From NCBI RefSeq assembly GCF_900113735.1, contig NZ_FOQM01000022.1:62001-126000 (forward strand): DNA of 64,000 bases, given 5' to 3'. The notes under the pieces are model-generated. The model ran no database searches, had not been told where the DNA came from, and saw only the letters and a list, made by a program, of their open reading frames with translations. Positions 1 to 8,987 of the stretch are shown here, one piece after another. Within the stretch, counting starts at the first letter, position 1. Each line of letters starts with the position of its first letter. A program made the translations under genes and the position numbers. This DNA is from Bradyrhizobium sp. Gha (GTDB lineage: Bacteria; Pseudomonadota; Alphaproteobacteria; Rhizobiales; Xanthobacteraceae).

Positions 1-1077
1 CCGCCGAACGGCGTGGCCATGGTGTTCCAGTCGTTCGCGCTGTTTCCCTGGCTGACGGTGCTGCAAAACGTCGAGCTTGGCTTGGAGGCGCTTGGCGTCG
101 ATGCTGCCGAACGGCGCAAGCGCGCGCTGGCGGCGATCGACCTGATCGGCCTCGACGGATTCGAGTCGGCCTTTCCCAAGGAATTGTCGGGCGGCATGCG
201 TCAGCGCGTCGGCTTTGCCCGCGCGCTGGTCGTGCATCCGGATCTGCTCCTGATGGACGAACCATTCTCGGCGCTCGACGTGCTCACCGCCGAAACGCTG
301 CGTACCGACCTGATCGATCTCTGGGTGGAAGGGCGCCTGCCGATCAAATCGATCCTCATGGTGACACACAACATCGAAGAGGCGGTCCTGATGTGCGACC
401 GCATCCTGGTGTTTTCGTCGAACCCGGGACGTGTCGCGGTGGAGATCAAGGTCGAGCTGGCGCATCCGCGTAAGCGGCTTGATCCGCATTTCCGCCAGCT
501 CGTCGACAGCATTTATGCCCGCATGACCCAGCGCGCCGAACCCAAGGCGCCGACAATCGAAGGCATCCCCGGCACCGGCGTCGGCATGACCCTGCACCAT
601 GTATCGTCCAACGTCCTGTCCGGCCTGATCGAGACGTTGGCGGGCGCGCCCTACAACGGACATGCCGACCTGCCGGTGCTGGCGAGCCAGCTTCGGCTCG
701 AGGCCGACGAAATCCTTCATCTCGGCGAGTCGCTGCAATTGTTGCGCTTCGCCCAGCTCAGCGAAGGCGATTTGATGCTCACCGACGCGGGCAAGCGCTT
801 CGCCCATCTCGAGACCGACGCGCGCAAGACGCTGTTCGCCGAGCATCTCGTCACCTATGTGCCGGTGATGGGATTGATCCGCCGCGTGCTCGACGAACGG
901 CCTTCGCATACCGCGCCCGCGGCACGGTTCCGCAACGAGCTCGAAGACTACATGTCGGAGGATTATGCCGACGAGACGCTGAAGACGGTGGTGTCGTGGG
1001 GGCGCTATGCCGAGCTGTTCGCCTATGACGAGCAGTCGGAGACATTCAGCCTCGAAAACCCCGGCGAAAGCTCCTGA
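1..1077 (+). CDS. ABC transporter ATP-binding protein, nitrate/sulfonate/taurine type (5' end missing)
   Basis: The frame is open from base 1, so the gene starts outside the window and the Walker A loop is not visible. Seen: Q-loop region VFQSFALFPW, signature LSGGMRQR, Walker B LLLMDEPFSALD and the switch histidine in MVTHN. About 120 residues follow the nucleotide-binding domain and resemble the AAA-associated C-terminal domain of some nitrate/sulfonate-family ATPases. It should energise import of an anionic or sulfonated solute together with a permease encoded upstream. The substrate cannot be read from the ATPase. The extra C-terminal domain suggests a regulatory input. The family call is firm; the substrate is open. 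Confidence 0.9.
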   Translation, partial: PPNGVAMVFQSFALFPWLTVLQNVELGLEALGVDAAERRKRALAAIDLIGLDGFESAFPKELSGGMRQRVGFARALVVHPDLLLMDEPFSALDVLTAETLRTDLIDLWVEGRLPIKSILMVTHNIEEAVLMCDRILVFSSNPGRVAVEIKVELAHPRKRLDPHFRQLVDSIYARMTQRAEPKAPTIEGIPGTGVGMTLHHVSSNVLSGLIETLAGAPYNGHADLPVLASQLRLEADEILHLGESLQLLRFAQLSEGDLMLTDAGKRFAHLETDARKTLFAEHLVTYVPVMGLIRRVLDERPSHTAPAARFRNELEDYMSEDYADETLKTVVSWGRYAELFAYDEQSETFSLENPGESS

Positions 1078-1181
1078 GCCACCTGCGACAATTTCGTCGG
1101 AACCGGGCAGGCGCGCTTTGGGTTCCTATATGTAACGGGCCTGGTCCTGCATCCGCTGGGCCTCCCCTCTCCCTGCGCGCA

Positions 1182-2480
1182 ATGTTGTCTGTCGAACTCA
1201 TCATCGTCGTCGTCCTGATCGTCATCAACGGCCTGCTCGCCATGTCGGAGCTCGCCGTGGTCTCGTCGCGCCCGGCGCGGTTGTCGCTGCTCGCGGCCAA
1301 GGGCGTGCGCGGCGCCGGGCGCGCACTGACATTGGCTGCGGATCCCGGAAAGTTCCTTTCGACCGTGCAGATCGGCATCACGCTGGTCGGCGTGCTCTCC
1401 GGTGCGTTCTCCGGCGCGACGCTCGGACAGCGGCTGACCCAATGGCTGCTCGAGCTCGGCCTGTCCCCGGGCATTGCCGACATCGTCGGCGTCGGCATCG
1501 TCGTCACCATCATCACCTATGCGACCCTGATCGTCGGCGAACTGGTGCCGAAGCAGGTCGCGCTGCGCGACCCCGAAAGTATCGCGGTGAAGGTCGCGCC
1601 GGCGATGCACGTGCTGGCGCGGGTCTCGCTGCCGCTGGTGTTCCTGCTCGACGTCTCCGGCAAGCTGATCCTGAAGCTGCTCGGCCGCGGCGGCAAGGCC
1701 GAGGAGAAAGTGTCGGAGGACGAGATCCATCATCTCGTCAGCGAGGCCGAGAGCGCGGGCGTGCTCGAGCCCGGCGAAAAGGAAATGATTGCCGGCGTGA
1801 TGCGGCTTGGCGACCGCCCGGTGGGCGCGGTGATGACGCCGCGCACGGAGGTCGACGAGATCGACCTGAACGACGATCGGACGGCGATCCAGACGATGAT
1901 CGCCGAGAGCCCGCATTCGCGCTTTCCCGTTTGTGACGGCGATCGCGACAAGCCGATCGGCGTGCTCCAGGCCAAGGATCTGCTGATTGCCTATATGCGC
2001 GAGCGTGCGCCCGATCTGCGGGCGCTCGTGCGCGAGACGCCGATCATCCCGGCGTCAGCGGATGCGCGCGACGTGCTCGCGATCCTGAAGGCGGCGCCCG
2101 TGCATATCGGCCTCGTCCATGACGAGTACGGCGCGTTTGAAGGCGTGGTGACGGCGGCGGATATTCTGGAATCGATCGTCGGCGCCTTCCATTCAGAAGC
2201 AGGCCCACCGGAGCCGGCCTATGTCAGGCGCGCCGACGGCTCGCTGCTCGTCTCGGGCTGGATGCCGGTCGACGAGTTCGGCGAGTTGCTCGGCGTCGAG
2301 CTGCCTCCGCATCACCGTTACAATACGGTGGCTGGCCTCGTGCTGCAGCAGTTCACCGTGCTGCCAGATGTCGGCGACGCCTTCGATTTCGCAGGCTGGC
2401 AAATCGAGGTGGTCGATCTCGACGGCAGGAGGATCGACAAGATTTTGGCGAGCCGGGTGAATGAGATGGAGACGGGGTAA
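1182..2480 (+). CDS. CNNM/HlyC-CorC family membrane protein with CBS domains
   Basis: The 432-residue protein has an N-terminal CNNM (DUF21) membrane domain of about 190 residues with hydrophobic helices from residue 1. A CBS pair follows from about residue 215, beginning at MTPRTEVDEID, and a CorC_HlyC small-ligand domain closes the protein near residues 345-425. The length and order match the bacterial hemolysin/CorC group, which is linked to magnesium or cobalt efflux; true hemolytic activity is not expected. It stands alone, about 100 bases after the ABC ATPase. The ATG at 1182 is kept because the hydrophobic N-terminus begins immediately. No strong Shine-Dalgarno sequence is seen. Confidence 0.9.
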   Translation: MLSVELIIVVVLIVINGLLAMSELAVVSSRPARLSLLAAKGVRGAGRALTLAADPGKFLSTVQIGITLVGVLSGAFSGATLGQRLTQWLLELGLSPGIADIVGVGIVVTIITYATLIVGELVPKQVALRDPESIAVKVAPAMHVLARVSLPLVFLLDVSGKLILKLLGRGGKAEEKVSEDEIHHLVSEAESAGVLEPGEKEMIAGVMRLGDRPVGAVMTPRTEVDEIDLNDDRTAIQTMIAESPHSRFPVCDGDRDKPIGVLQAKDLLIAYMRERAPDLRALVRETPIIPASADARDVLAILKAAPVHIGLVHDEYGAFEGVVTAADILESIVGAFHSEAGPPEPAYVRRADGSLLVSGWMPVDEFGELLGVELPPHHRYNTVAGLVLQQFTVLPDVGDAFDFAGWQIEVVDLDGRRIDKILASRVNEMETG

Positions 2481-2496
2481 GCGAGCTCACGCCGCC

Positions 2497-2736
2497 TCAC
2501 CCGAACTTCACGCCGATCCGCCTTTCCTTGCGCCAGATCACGGTGCAGGACAGATGTTTCCCGTCCGCCTGCATGAACAGCGTGAAGTGCTCGGGAATCC
2601 CGACCGGGCTGGTGACGTCGAGGGCAGCGCCGGTATCGGAGAAATTGCGGACGGTGCAATCGATCGCGCCGCCGCCGAACTCGATGGTTCCGCCCTTCAA
2701 TACGCGATGCCTGGCCTTGTCGCGCCGCTCGTCCAT
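2497..2736 (-). CDS. PilZ domain protein
   Basis: A 79-residue single-domain protein. The arginine cluster KARHRV near the N-terminus and the later NFSDTGAAL follow the PilZ pattern (RxxxR-like basic patch, then D/NxSxxG) that binds cyclic di-GMP. The basic motif is a little degenerate, so binding is likely but not certain. A GTG lies one codon upstream; the ATG is preferred. It sits downstream of the FMN glutamate-synthase-like gene on the same strand with a 100-base gap and converges on the CNNM gene. No partner is encoded nearby, so its output cannot be inferred. Confidence 0.8.
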   Translation of the reverse strand: MDERRDKARHRVLKGGTIEFGGGAIDCTVRNFSDTGAALDVTSPVGIPEHFTLFMQADGKHLSCTVIWRKERRIGVKFG

Positions 2737-2838
2737 CACGCCAATTTACACCCGAAGCTGACACAAAGGTTAATGCAACCGACTCGCGTTCAGTTGACCT
2801 CGCGATCGGGCGGTATCATGCGGTGGATTGCCGCTCCG

Positions 2839-4464
2839 TCAGAGCGCCGGCTGAAACGACGACGCTTGCGCCATCCGCCAGGCGTCGCGGAACCGCGGGT
2901 CTTCGGTGCCTTCGAGCAGTTCGCCGGGGCGGAGCGCCGGATACAGCTGGGCGAAGGACCTCACGTCTGTCGTCGAGGTGCGCTGGGTGAAATGGATCGG
3001 GCGCAATTGCTGCGGATGCTCCAGGCCGGCCGCGGCGATCAGCTCGATCAGCGAATGCAGGGTGGCGTGGTGATAATTGTGCACGCGGTCGATCTTCAGC
3101 GGCACGTAGAGCGCGCGCGCCCGCGTCGGATCCTGGGTCGCGACCCCGGTCGGACAGCGGTCGGTGTGGCAGCTCAGCGACTGGATACAGCCGAGCGAGA
3201 ACATGAAGCCGCGCGCCGAATTGCAATAGTCGGCACCGATCGCCATGGCGCGCGCCATGTCGAAGGCGGTCGCGATCTTGCCTGACGCGCCGATCTTGAT
3301 GCGGTCGCGCGCATTGATGCCGATAAGCGCGTTGTGGACGAAGTTGACGCCCTCGCGCATCGGCATGCCCAGATGGTCCATGAACTCCAGCGGCGCCGCT
3401 CCGGTGCCGCCTTCATTGCCGTCGACGACGATGAAGTCAGGATAGATCCCGGTCTGAAGCATCGCCTTGCAGATCGCCAGAAACTCCCAGGGATGGCCGA
3501 TGCAGAGCTTGAAGCCCGCCGGCTTGCCGCCTGAGAGCCTCCGCATCTCGGCGATGAACTCCATCATGCCCGATGGCGTGGAGAAGGCACGATGCGAGGC
3601 CGGCGAGATGCAATCCTCGCCCATCGCCACGCCGCGGATCTTGGAGATCTCTTCCGAGACCTTGGCCGCCGGCAGCACGCCGCCATGGCCGGGCTTGGCG
3701 CCCTGGCTGATCTTGAGCTCCACCATCTTGATCTGGTCCTGGCTCGCGACGCGCGCGAATGCATCCGGATCGAAGGTGCCGTCGCGGTGACGGCAGCCGA
3801 AATAGCCGGAGCCGATCTCCCAGATGATGTCGCCCCCCATCTCGGCGTGATAGGGGCTGAAGCCGCCCTCGCCGGTGTCGTGGGCGAAGCCGCCCTTCTT
3901 CGCGCCGGCATTCAGCGCACGCACCGCATTCGGGCTGAGCGCGCCGAAGCTCATGGCCGAGATGTTGAAGACCGATGCCGAATAGGGCTTGGCGCAATCC
4001 GGCCCGCCGATCGTGACGCGAAACTTCTCCTCGGCATGCGCCTTCGGCGACACCGAGTGATGCATCCACTCATATCCCTGGCGATAGACGTCCTCCTGCG
4101 TCCCGAACGGACGCTTGTCGAGCTGCATCTTGGCGCGCTGATAGACCACCGCGCGAATGTCGCGCGAGAACGGCATGCCGTCCTTTTCGCTCTCGAAGAA
4201 ATACTGCCGCATCTCCGGCCGGATTTCTTCCAGCAGGAAGCGGATGTGCGCCGAGATCGGATAATTGCGCAGAACCGCATGGCCCTTCTGCATGAGGTCG
4301 CGGACGCCGAGCAGCGTCAGGGCGCCGAAGATCGCGATCGGGACCATCAGGATGTCGAAGATCCGGCGGTCCGCGATGGCGATACCGATCAACAGCGCGG
4401 TGAGCACCGCGCAGATCGTCAGGATGATGAAGCGCGGCGAGAATGGAAGCAGCAGGGTTTCCAT
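2839..4464 (-). CDS. FMN-binding glutamate synthase family protein, membrane anchored
   Basis: About 541 residues. The N-terminus carries one or two hydrophobic segments (about residues 10-50), followed by a glutamate-synthase-type FMN barrel. A CX5CX4C cluster (CIQSLSC then HTDRC) matches the 3Fe-4S ligands of GltS. The glutaminase (GATase) domain of full GltB is absent, so this is the stand-alone synthase module, whose real substrate is often unknown. The start at 4464 (METLL) has GAGGGG a few bases upstream. A start at 4548 would add 28 residues with a poorly spaced ribosome site. Ferredoxin-NADP reductase lies just upstream on the same strand, a plausible electron source. Confidence 0.88.
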   Translation of the reverse strand: METLLLPFSPRFIILTICAVLTALLIGIAIADRRIFDILMVPIAIFGALTLLGVRDLMQKGHAVLRNYPISAHIRFLLEEIRPEMRQYFFESEKDGMPFSRDIRAVVYQRAKMQLDKRPFGTQEDVYRQGYEWMHHSVSPKAHAEEKFRVTIGGPDCAKPYSASVFNISAMSFGALSPNAVRALNAGAKKGGFAHDTGEGGFSPYHAEMGGDIIWEIGSGYFGCRHRDGTFDPDAFARVASQDQIKMVELKISQGAKPGHGGVLPAAKVSEEISKIRGVAMGEDCISPASHRAFSTPSGMMEFIAEMRRLSGGKPAGFKLCIGHPWEFLAICKAMLQTGIYPDFIVVDGNEGGTGAAPLEFMDHLGMPMREGVNFVHNALIGINARDRIKIGASGKIATAFDMARAMAIGADYCNSARGFMFSLGCIQSLSCHTDRCPTGVATQDPTRARALYVPLKIDRVHNYHHATLHSLIELIAAAGLEHPQQLRPIHFTQRTSTTDVRSFAQLYPALRPGELLEGTEDPRFRDAWRMAQASSFQPAL

Positions 4465-4649
4465 GATCCCCTCTTCCGCCAGCGGCAGGCGCTTGGGTGA
4501 GGGGGAGTTGGGCGCTTCCTGCGTGTTGTTGTCGGGCACGATTCCCATCCTCTCGCCAGCATGAGGCGATACGATACGCCTACGCCTGTCATACGGATAT
4601 GACGCAGCGCTTGTTTCAGGCTAGCGAATTTGGCCGTGACAAATCAATC

Positions 4650-4671
4650 AGCCCGATGGCCGGGCTTTTTG
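4650..4671 (+). terminator. orphan hairpin with T tract
   Basis: AGCCCG, a short ATGG loop and CGGGCT are followed directly by TTTT, the form of an intrinsic terminator on the plus strand. No plus-strand gene ends upstream of it, because both neighbours run on the minus strand. It may stop antisense transcription or be a remnant. Confidence 0.4.
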
Positions 4672-4707
4672 CAGTGCAGCGGGACAGTGGGACGCGAAGG
4701 GCTGCGC

Positions 4708-4735
4708 CGTCGTCCTGGCGAAGGCCAGGACGACG
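4708..4735. terminator. 12-bp stem hairpin downstream of ferredoxin-NADP reductase
   Basis: The arms CGTCGTCCTGGC (4708-4719) and GCCAGGACGACG (4724-4735) are perfectly complementary around a GAAG loop. It lies 24 bases past the stop of the reductase gene. There is no clear T tract, so it may act as a transcript-end stabiliser or be a dispersed repeat rather than a classical terminator. Confidence 0.5.
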
Positions 4736-4758
4736 CGAACAGGACCATCGAGGGTGGC

Positions 4759-5532
4759 TTACCGCTCGACGAACGCCTTCTCGATCACGAAATGGCCAGG
4801 CTTGTTGCCGCTTCCTTCGACGAAGTCGCGACCCTCGAACATCAGCTTCAGCTCTTCCAGCATGGCCGGGCTGCCGCACATCATGATGCGGTCGGTCTCG
4901 ATGTCCAGCGGGCCCTGCCCGATGTCGTTGAAGATCTGCTCGGAGCTGATGAGGTCGGTGATGCGGCCGCGGTTGCGGAACGGCTCGCGGGTCACGGTCG
5001 GATAGTAGATCAGCTTGTCCGCGAGCAACTCGCCGAACAGCTCGTCCTCGCGCAAATTCGCCACGAGCTTCTCGCCATAAGCGAGCTCGGAGACCTGGCG
5101 GCAGCCGTGCACCAGCACGATGCTCTCGAACTGGTCATAGACCTCGGGGTCCTTGATCAGGCTGGCGAACGGCGCAAGGCCCGTGCCCGTCGAGAGCAGC
5201 ATCAGACGCTTGCCGGGGATGAGATTGTCGGTGATCAGCGTGCCGGTCGCCTTGCGGCCGACCAGGATGGTGTCGCCTTCCTTGATCTTCTGCAGGCGCG
5301 AGGTCAGCGGACCGTCCTGCACCTTGATGGAGAAGAACTCGAGCTCTTCCTCGTGGTTGGCGCTGGCCATGCTGTAGGCGCGCAACAACGGACGGCCGTC
5401 GACCTCGAGGCCGATCATCGCGAACTGACCGTTCTGGAAGCGGAAGCCGGTGTCGCGCGTGGCGCGGAAGCTGAACAACGTGTCGGTCCAGTGCTGGACG
5501 GAAACAACTTTCTCTCGGTAAAACGCGCTCAT
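4759..5532 (-). CDS. fpr: ferredoxin--NADP(+) reductase
   Basis: A 257-residue FNR of the bacterial single-domain-pair type. Seen: flavin-binding RAYSMA, the pyridine-nucleotide site GTGLAPF, MCGSPAML, and a short C-terminal tail ending in FVER that packs on the flavin in this class. It exchanges electrons between NADPH and ferredoxin or flavodoxin in the cytoplasm. The start at MSAFYREK is chosen because the conserved family begins there; a longer frame to 5613 has no better signal. A 7Fe ferredoxin that could partner it is encoded at 59858-60196, and an FMN glutamate-synthase-like enzyme follows it here. Confidence 0.93.
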   Translation of the reverse strand: MSAFYREKVVSVQHWTDTLFSFRATRDTGFRFQNGQFAMIGLEVDGRPLLRAYSMASANHEEELEFFSIKVQDGPLTSRLQKIKEGDTILVGRKATGTLITDNLIPGKRLMLLSTGTGLAPFASLIKDPEVYDQFESIVLVHGCRQVSELAYGEKLVANLREDELFGELLADKLIYYPTVTREPFRNRGRITDLISSEQIFNDIGQGPLDIETDRIMMCGSPAMLEELKLMFEGRDFVEGSGNKPGHFVIEKAFVER

Positions 5533-5904
5533 GATTTTCGATATTCCGAATGACTGCGGTTTTTCGGGCAAAGCGTTGCCCGGCCCTGAAAACGGGGCGG
5601 ACACCATTGCCATGGCGGAGGATTTCGCGTGTGTGATCTACGCCATTGGGACCAATAATCAACCTCGTTCCGGGTGCAATTGATGCCGGGCCATCATGCA
5701 TTTGCGGCGGAATTGGTCACAGCATTAACGGATCTGCTGTCCGGGGCAGGCAGTGGGCAATTTCTTTTCCCTTGCGGCTGCAATTGCAGCACTTAATTTC
5801 CATCGCGCTCGCGAGAATTTCATTAAGAATAGCTCTGATTTTCACCCCCGCTTGGCGCCATATCCCGCATTTCCGCGGCTTTTGGCGCCTGTAACGACGA
5901 CGAC
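5533..5904. other. 372-bp intergenic region between divergent fpr and ATP-grasp genes
   Basis: No convincing gene is seen. The stretch is less GC-rich than its flanks and must hold the promoters of both divergent genes. It includes the perfect 14-bp palindrome listed at 5777-5790. Short open frames here have no recognisable domain. Confidence 0.5.
5777..5790. promoter_or_regulatory. 14-bp perfect palindrome, possible operator
   Basis: GCTGCAATTGCAGC is its own reverse complement. It lies in the AT-richer part of the divergent promoter region, about 115 bases upstream of the ATP-grasp start. No regulator is encoded next to it, so the binding protein is unknown. Confidence 0.35.
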
Positions 5905-6705
5905 ATGGCAACCAGCGAGCGGATCTTTGTCCAGGCGATCAAGGCCTATTGTGCGCGCCATGGCATCGACGTCGATGTCCGCGCCGGCGGCTGGCTCATC
6001 GCGATGCGTCGCGGCGAGATCCGCCGCTTCGCCTTCGGCTATGACATCGGCCTCAACAGCGCGATTGCACACCGCCTCGCCAACGACAAATCGGCGACAT
6101 CGGAGGCATTGTCGCTTGCACGCGTGTCCTCCATTCCGCATCACCTCTTCCTCAACCCGAAGCTGGGCAGGAATATCGTCGCCCCGACCTGGCGCGATGC
6201 AATGCGCGAGCTGCTTCACGCCCATCCGCAAGGCGTGGTGCTGAAGCCGAACGAGGGGACATCGGGACGTCAGGTGTTCAAGGTGACGACGGAGGCGGAG
6301 CTCGACCACGCGGCGAGCGATGTCTTTGCGATGAGCGCCGGGCTCGTGATCGCCCCCTATGTCGCGATCGAGGAAGAAGTCCGCGTGGTGCTGCTCGAGG
6401 ATATGCCCCTCGTCGTGTACAGCAAGCAGCGTGGTGCGGATTGGCGGCACAATCTCGATGCCGGCGCAAAGCCGGTGTTGCTGGAAGACGGCGAGGTTCG
6501 CACCGCGTGCGTGAAGCTCGCGATCGACGCCGCAAACGCCATCGGAATTGCTTTCGCGTCGATCGACGTGGTGCGCGTTGAGGGCGATTGGCGCGTGCTC
6601 GAAATCAATTCCGGTGTGATGATGGAGGCGCTGGGGAAGCTGTATCCGGAGCTGGTGCAAGCAACGTATGATGCGGCGCTGGATCGGGTGTTCGGGGAAA
6701 GATAG
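5905..6705 (+). CDS. ATP-grasp domain protein (RimK/YheC-like)
   Basis: The 266-residue protein has an ATP-grasp fold from about residue 75. LKPNEGTSGRQVF forms the ATP-binding loop region, VIAPYVAIEEEVRV the middle strands, and IDVVRVEGDWRVLEINSG the metal-binding end with its Glu and Asn. Such enzymes join a carboxylate to an amine or thiol through an acyl phosphate; the substrate cannot be read. There is no glutathione-synthetase or D-Ala-D-Ala-ligase signature and no cluster partner. The ATG at 5905 follows directly on an intergenic region. It converges on the amino-acid-binding protein gene across a strong hairpin. Confidence 0.75.
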   Translation: MATSERIFVQAIKAYCARHGIDVDVRAGGWLIAMRRGEIRRFAFGYDIGLNSAIAHRLANDKSATSEALSLARVSSIPHHLFLNPKLGRNIVAPTWRDAMRELLHAHPQGVVLKPNEGTSGRQVFKVTTEAELDHAASDVFAMSAGLVIAPYVAIEEEVRVVLLEDMPLVVYSKQRGADWRHNLDAGAKPVLLEDGEVRTACVKLAIDAANAIGIAFASIDVVRVEGDWRVLEINSGVMMEALGKLYPELVQATYDAALDRVFGER

Positions 6706-6718
6706 CGGCCGCGGGCCC

Positions 6719-6747
6719 CTTACCCTCCCCTGCAGGGGGAGGGTAAG
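6719..6747. terminator. strong hairpin between convergent genes
   Basis: CTTACCCTCCCC (6719-6730) and GGGGAGGGTAAG (6736-6747) form a perfect 12-bp stem with a 5-base loop between two convergent genes. It probably works as a bidirectional terminator. The CCTCCCC/GGGGAGG core resembles the hairpins at 39456 and 40343. Confidence 0.6.
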
Positions 6748-6758
6748 GAAGACTGTCG

Positions 6759-7679
6759 CTAATTGTTCGCGCTCGCGGAATCGTCCATCGCCTTGAACGC
6801 TTCCTCCAGCTGCAGCGAGATCGGCACGTTCATTTTCTCGCCGGTGGGCATGCGCGCGATGAACCATTTATTGTAGAGCGGCACGAGATCGTGGTTGGAT
6901 CCGAGCTTGCGGAAGGTGCGCTCGACCACGGCCGCGAGCTGCGGCTCGCCCTTGCGGAACATGATGCCGTAGGGGTCGTAGGACAAATAGTCGCCGGTGA
7001 CGCGGAACTTGTCCTGCGACTTGTGACGCACGATCAGGCCCGAGAGCAGGATGTCGTCGGTCGCGAACGCATCAGCCTTGCCGTCGGCGAGCATCTGATA
7101 GGACTGCTCGTGATCGGCGGCGACGACGATGTTCATCCCCAGCGCGAACTTCTTCTCGGCCGCCTGGATCGCCTGCTCGTTGGTGGTGCCCTTGGTCACC
7201 ACGATGGTCTTGCCCTTCAGATCGGTCAGCTGTTGGACGCTGGAGGCCTTGGGCACCATCAGCTTGGTGCCGGCCACGAACATCAGCGGCGAGAAGGCGA
7301 CGCGCTTGCCGCGCTCGGAATTGGCCGTGGTCGACCCGCATTCCAGATCGATCTTGTTCTGGAGCACCGCGTCGATGCGGTCATCCGAGGTGACCTTGAC
7401 GTACTCGATCTTCAGATTGGGATCGTCGACCTCGACGCCGATCTCCTCGACGATGGCCTCGCACAATTCGAGGCTATAGCCGATTGGCCGGCCCGCCTGG
7501 TCGAGGAAAGAGAACGGCGGCGAGCTTTCGCGATAGCCGAGCCGCACGGTATGCGCATTCTTGATGGCAAGCAGCGTCGGGCTAAGCCCTTCGCTGCCGC
7601 CGGTCTGGGCGGAGGCAGCCGATGCCAGCAGGCAGGCTGCCAGCAACAGGCCGCTCGAAATCGCCGTCAAAGGGCGCAT
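6759..7679 (-). CDS. amino acid ABC transporter substrate-binding protein (SBP_bac_3 family)
   Basis: A 306-residue periplasmic binding protein with a clear signal peptide (hydrophobic core about residues 5-22, ending ASAQ). GYRESSPPFSFLD and GYSLELCEAIVEEIG are typical of glutamate/aspartate-type family 3 binding proteins. No permease or ATPase gene is adjacent. The only transport neighbour, 12 bases upstream on the same strand, is a secondary symporter for dicarboxylates or acidic amino acids. The pair probably forms one transcript around C4-dicarboxylate or Glu/Asp use, with the binding protein either serving an ABC system elsewhere or acting as a sensor. Confidence 0.88.
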   Translation of the reverse strand: MRPLTAISSGLLLAACLLASAASAQTGGSEGLSPTLLAIKNAHTVRLGYRESSPPFSFLDQAGRPIGYSLELCEAIVEEIGVEVDDPNLKIEYVKVTSDDRIDAVLQNKIDLECGSTTANSERGKRVAFSPLMFVAGTKLMVPKASSVQQLTDLKGKTIVVTKGTTNEQAIQAAEKKFALGMNIVVAADHEQSYQMLADGKADAFATDDILLSGLIVRHKSQDKFRVTGDYLSYDPYGIMFRKGEPQLAAVVERTFRKLGSNHDLVPLYNKWFIARMPTGEKMNVPISLQLEEAFKAMDDSASANN

Positions 7680-7691
7680 GACGCACTCCCG

Positions 7692-8987
7692 TCAGTGGCC
7701 GGCCATCGCAGGCACTTCGCCCGGCACCATGTCGCCGGGAACGGCATCGCCTGGTCCCATCGCATGCTCGGGCCCGAGCTCGCCTTCCCACTTCGCAACC
7801 ACCGAGGTCGCCAGCGTGTTGCCGATCACGTTGGTGGCGCTGCGCCCCATGTCGAGGAAGGTGTCGATGCCCATGATCATCAACAGGCCCGCTTCGGGAA
7901 TGTTGAACTGCGACAGTGTCGAGGCGATCACGACGAGGGAGGCACGCGGCACGCCGGCAACGCCCTTCGACGTGATCATCAGGGTCGCCAGCATCGCGAG
8001 CTGCGTGCCGAGCGGCATGTCGATGTGGTAGGTTTGCGCGATGAAGATACTGGCGAAAGTGCAGTACATCATCGTGCCGTCGAGGTTGAACGAATAGCCG
8101 AGCGGCAGCACGAAGCTCGAGATCCGCGACGAGGCGCCGAAGCGGTTGAGGCCTTCGAGCGTCTTCGGGTAGGCCGCTTCCGAGCTCGCCGTGGAGAACG
8201 CGATCATCAGCGGCTCACGGATCAGTCTCAGGAGATGGCTGTAGCGCGGCCCGATCACGATGAAGCCGACGATCACCAGGATACCCCAGAGCAGGAAGAG
8301 CGAGAGATAGAAGCCGCCCATGAAGACGATGAGCTTCCAGAGCACCAGCAGACCGTTCTTGGCGACGGTCGCCGTGATCGCAGCCCACACCGCGAACGGC
8401 GCGAACATCATCACATAGCTCGTCACCTTCAGCATGATGTGGCCGAGATCGTCGATCAGGGACAGGATCTGCTTGGAGCGCTCCGGCAGCGCGCCCATCG
8501 CCACCGAGAAGAACACGGCGAAGATCACGATCTGGAGGATCTCGTTCTGCGCCATCGCGTCCGCGATCGAGGTCGGGATCAGATGGGTCAGGAATTTCTC
8601 GATCGAGAAGGCGGACACCGGCAGGCCGGTCGATTGCGCCTTGTCCGGCAGGGTACCGGGGAAATTCGCGCCGGGCTGAAGCAGGTTGACCATGACGAGG
8701 CCGAGCATCAGCGAGACAAAGGACGCACTGACGAACCAGCCCATGGTCTTGGCGAAAATACGCCCGAGCTTCGCGCCCGAACCCATATGGGCGATGCCGC
8801 CGACGAGCGTCGCAAACACCAGCGGCGCGATGATCATCTTGATGAGGCGCAGGAAGATCACTGCGATCAGGTTGATGGAAGAGGCCCAGTCGCCGCGCGT
8901 CTCCGGCATGAAATTGTAGATCGCCGAGCCCATGATGATGCCGAGCACCATCGCCGCCAAAATGTATTGCGTAAACCTGTTCGACAT
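7692..8987 (-). CDS. dicarboxylate/amino acid:cation symporter (DAACS family)
   Basis: A 431-residue inner-membrane carrier with the DAACS pattern: eight predicted helices, re-entrant hairpin region around SSRISSFVLPLGYSFNLDGT, and the later SKGVAGVPRASLVV segment. Family members take up succinate, fumarate and malate (DctA) or glutamate and aspartate (GltP/GltT) with protons or sodium. The sequence alone does not settle which. The start at 8987 (MSNRFTQ) has GTGGGG upstream. The longer frame to 9047 adds a non-membrane segment that fits the family poorly. The last codons are rich in Pro, Gly and Met and hydrophilic. Confidence 0.9.
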   Translation of the reverse strand: MSNRFTQYILAAMVLGIIMGSAIYNFMPETRGDWASSINLIAVIFLRLIKMIIAPLVFATLVGGIAHMGSGAKLGRIFAKTMGWFVSASFVSLMLGLVMVNLLQPGANFPGTLPDKAQSTGLPVSAFSIEKFLTHLIPTSIADAMAQNEILQIVIFAVFFSVAMGALPERSKQILSLIDDLGHIMLKVTSYVMMFAPFAVWAAITATVAKNGLLVLWKLIVFMGGFYLSLFLLWGILVIVGFIVIGPRYSHLLRLIREPLMIAFSTASSEAAYPKTLEGLNRFGASSRISSFVLPLGYSFNLDGTMMYCTFASIFIAQTYHIDMPLGTQLAMLATLMITSKGVAGVPRASLVVIASTLSQFNIPEAGLLMIMGIDTFLDMGRSATNVIGNTLATSVVAKWEGELGPEHAMGPGDAVPGDMVPGEVPAMAGH

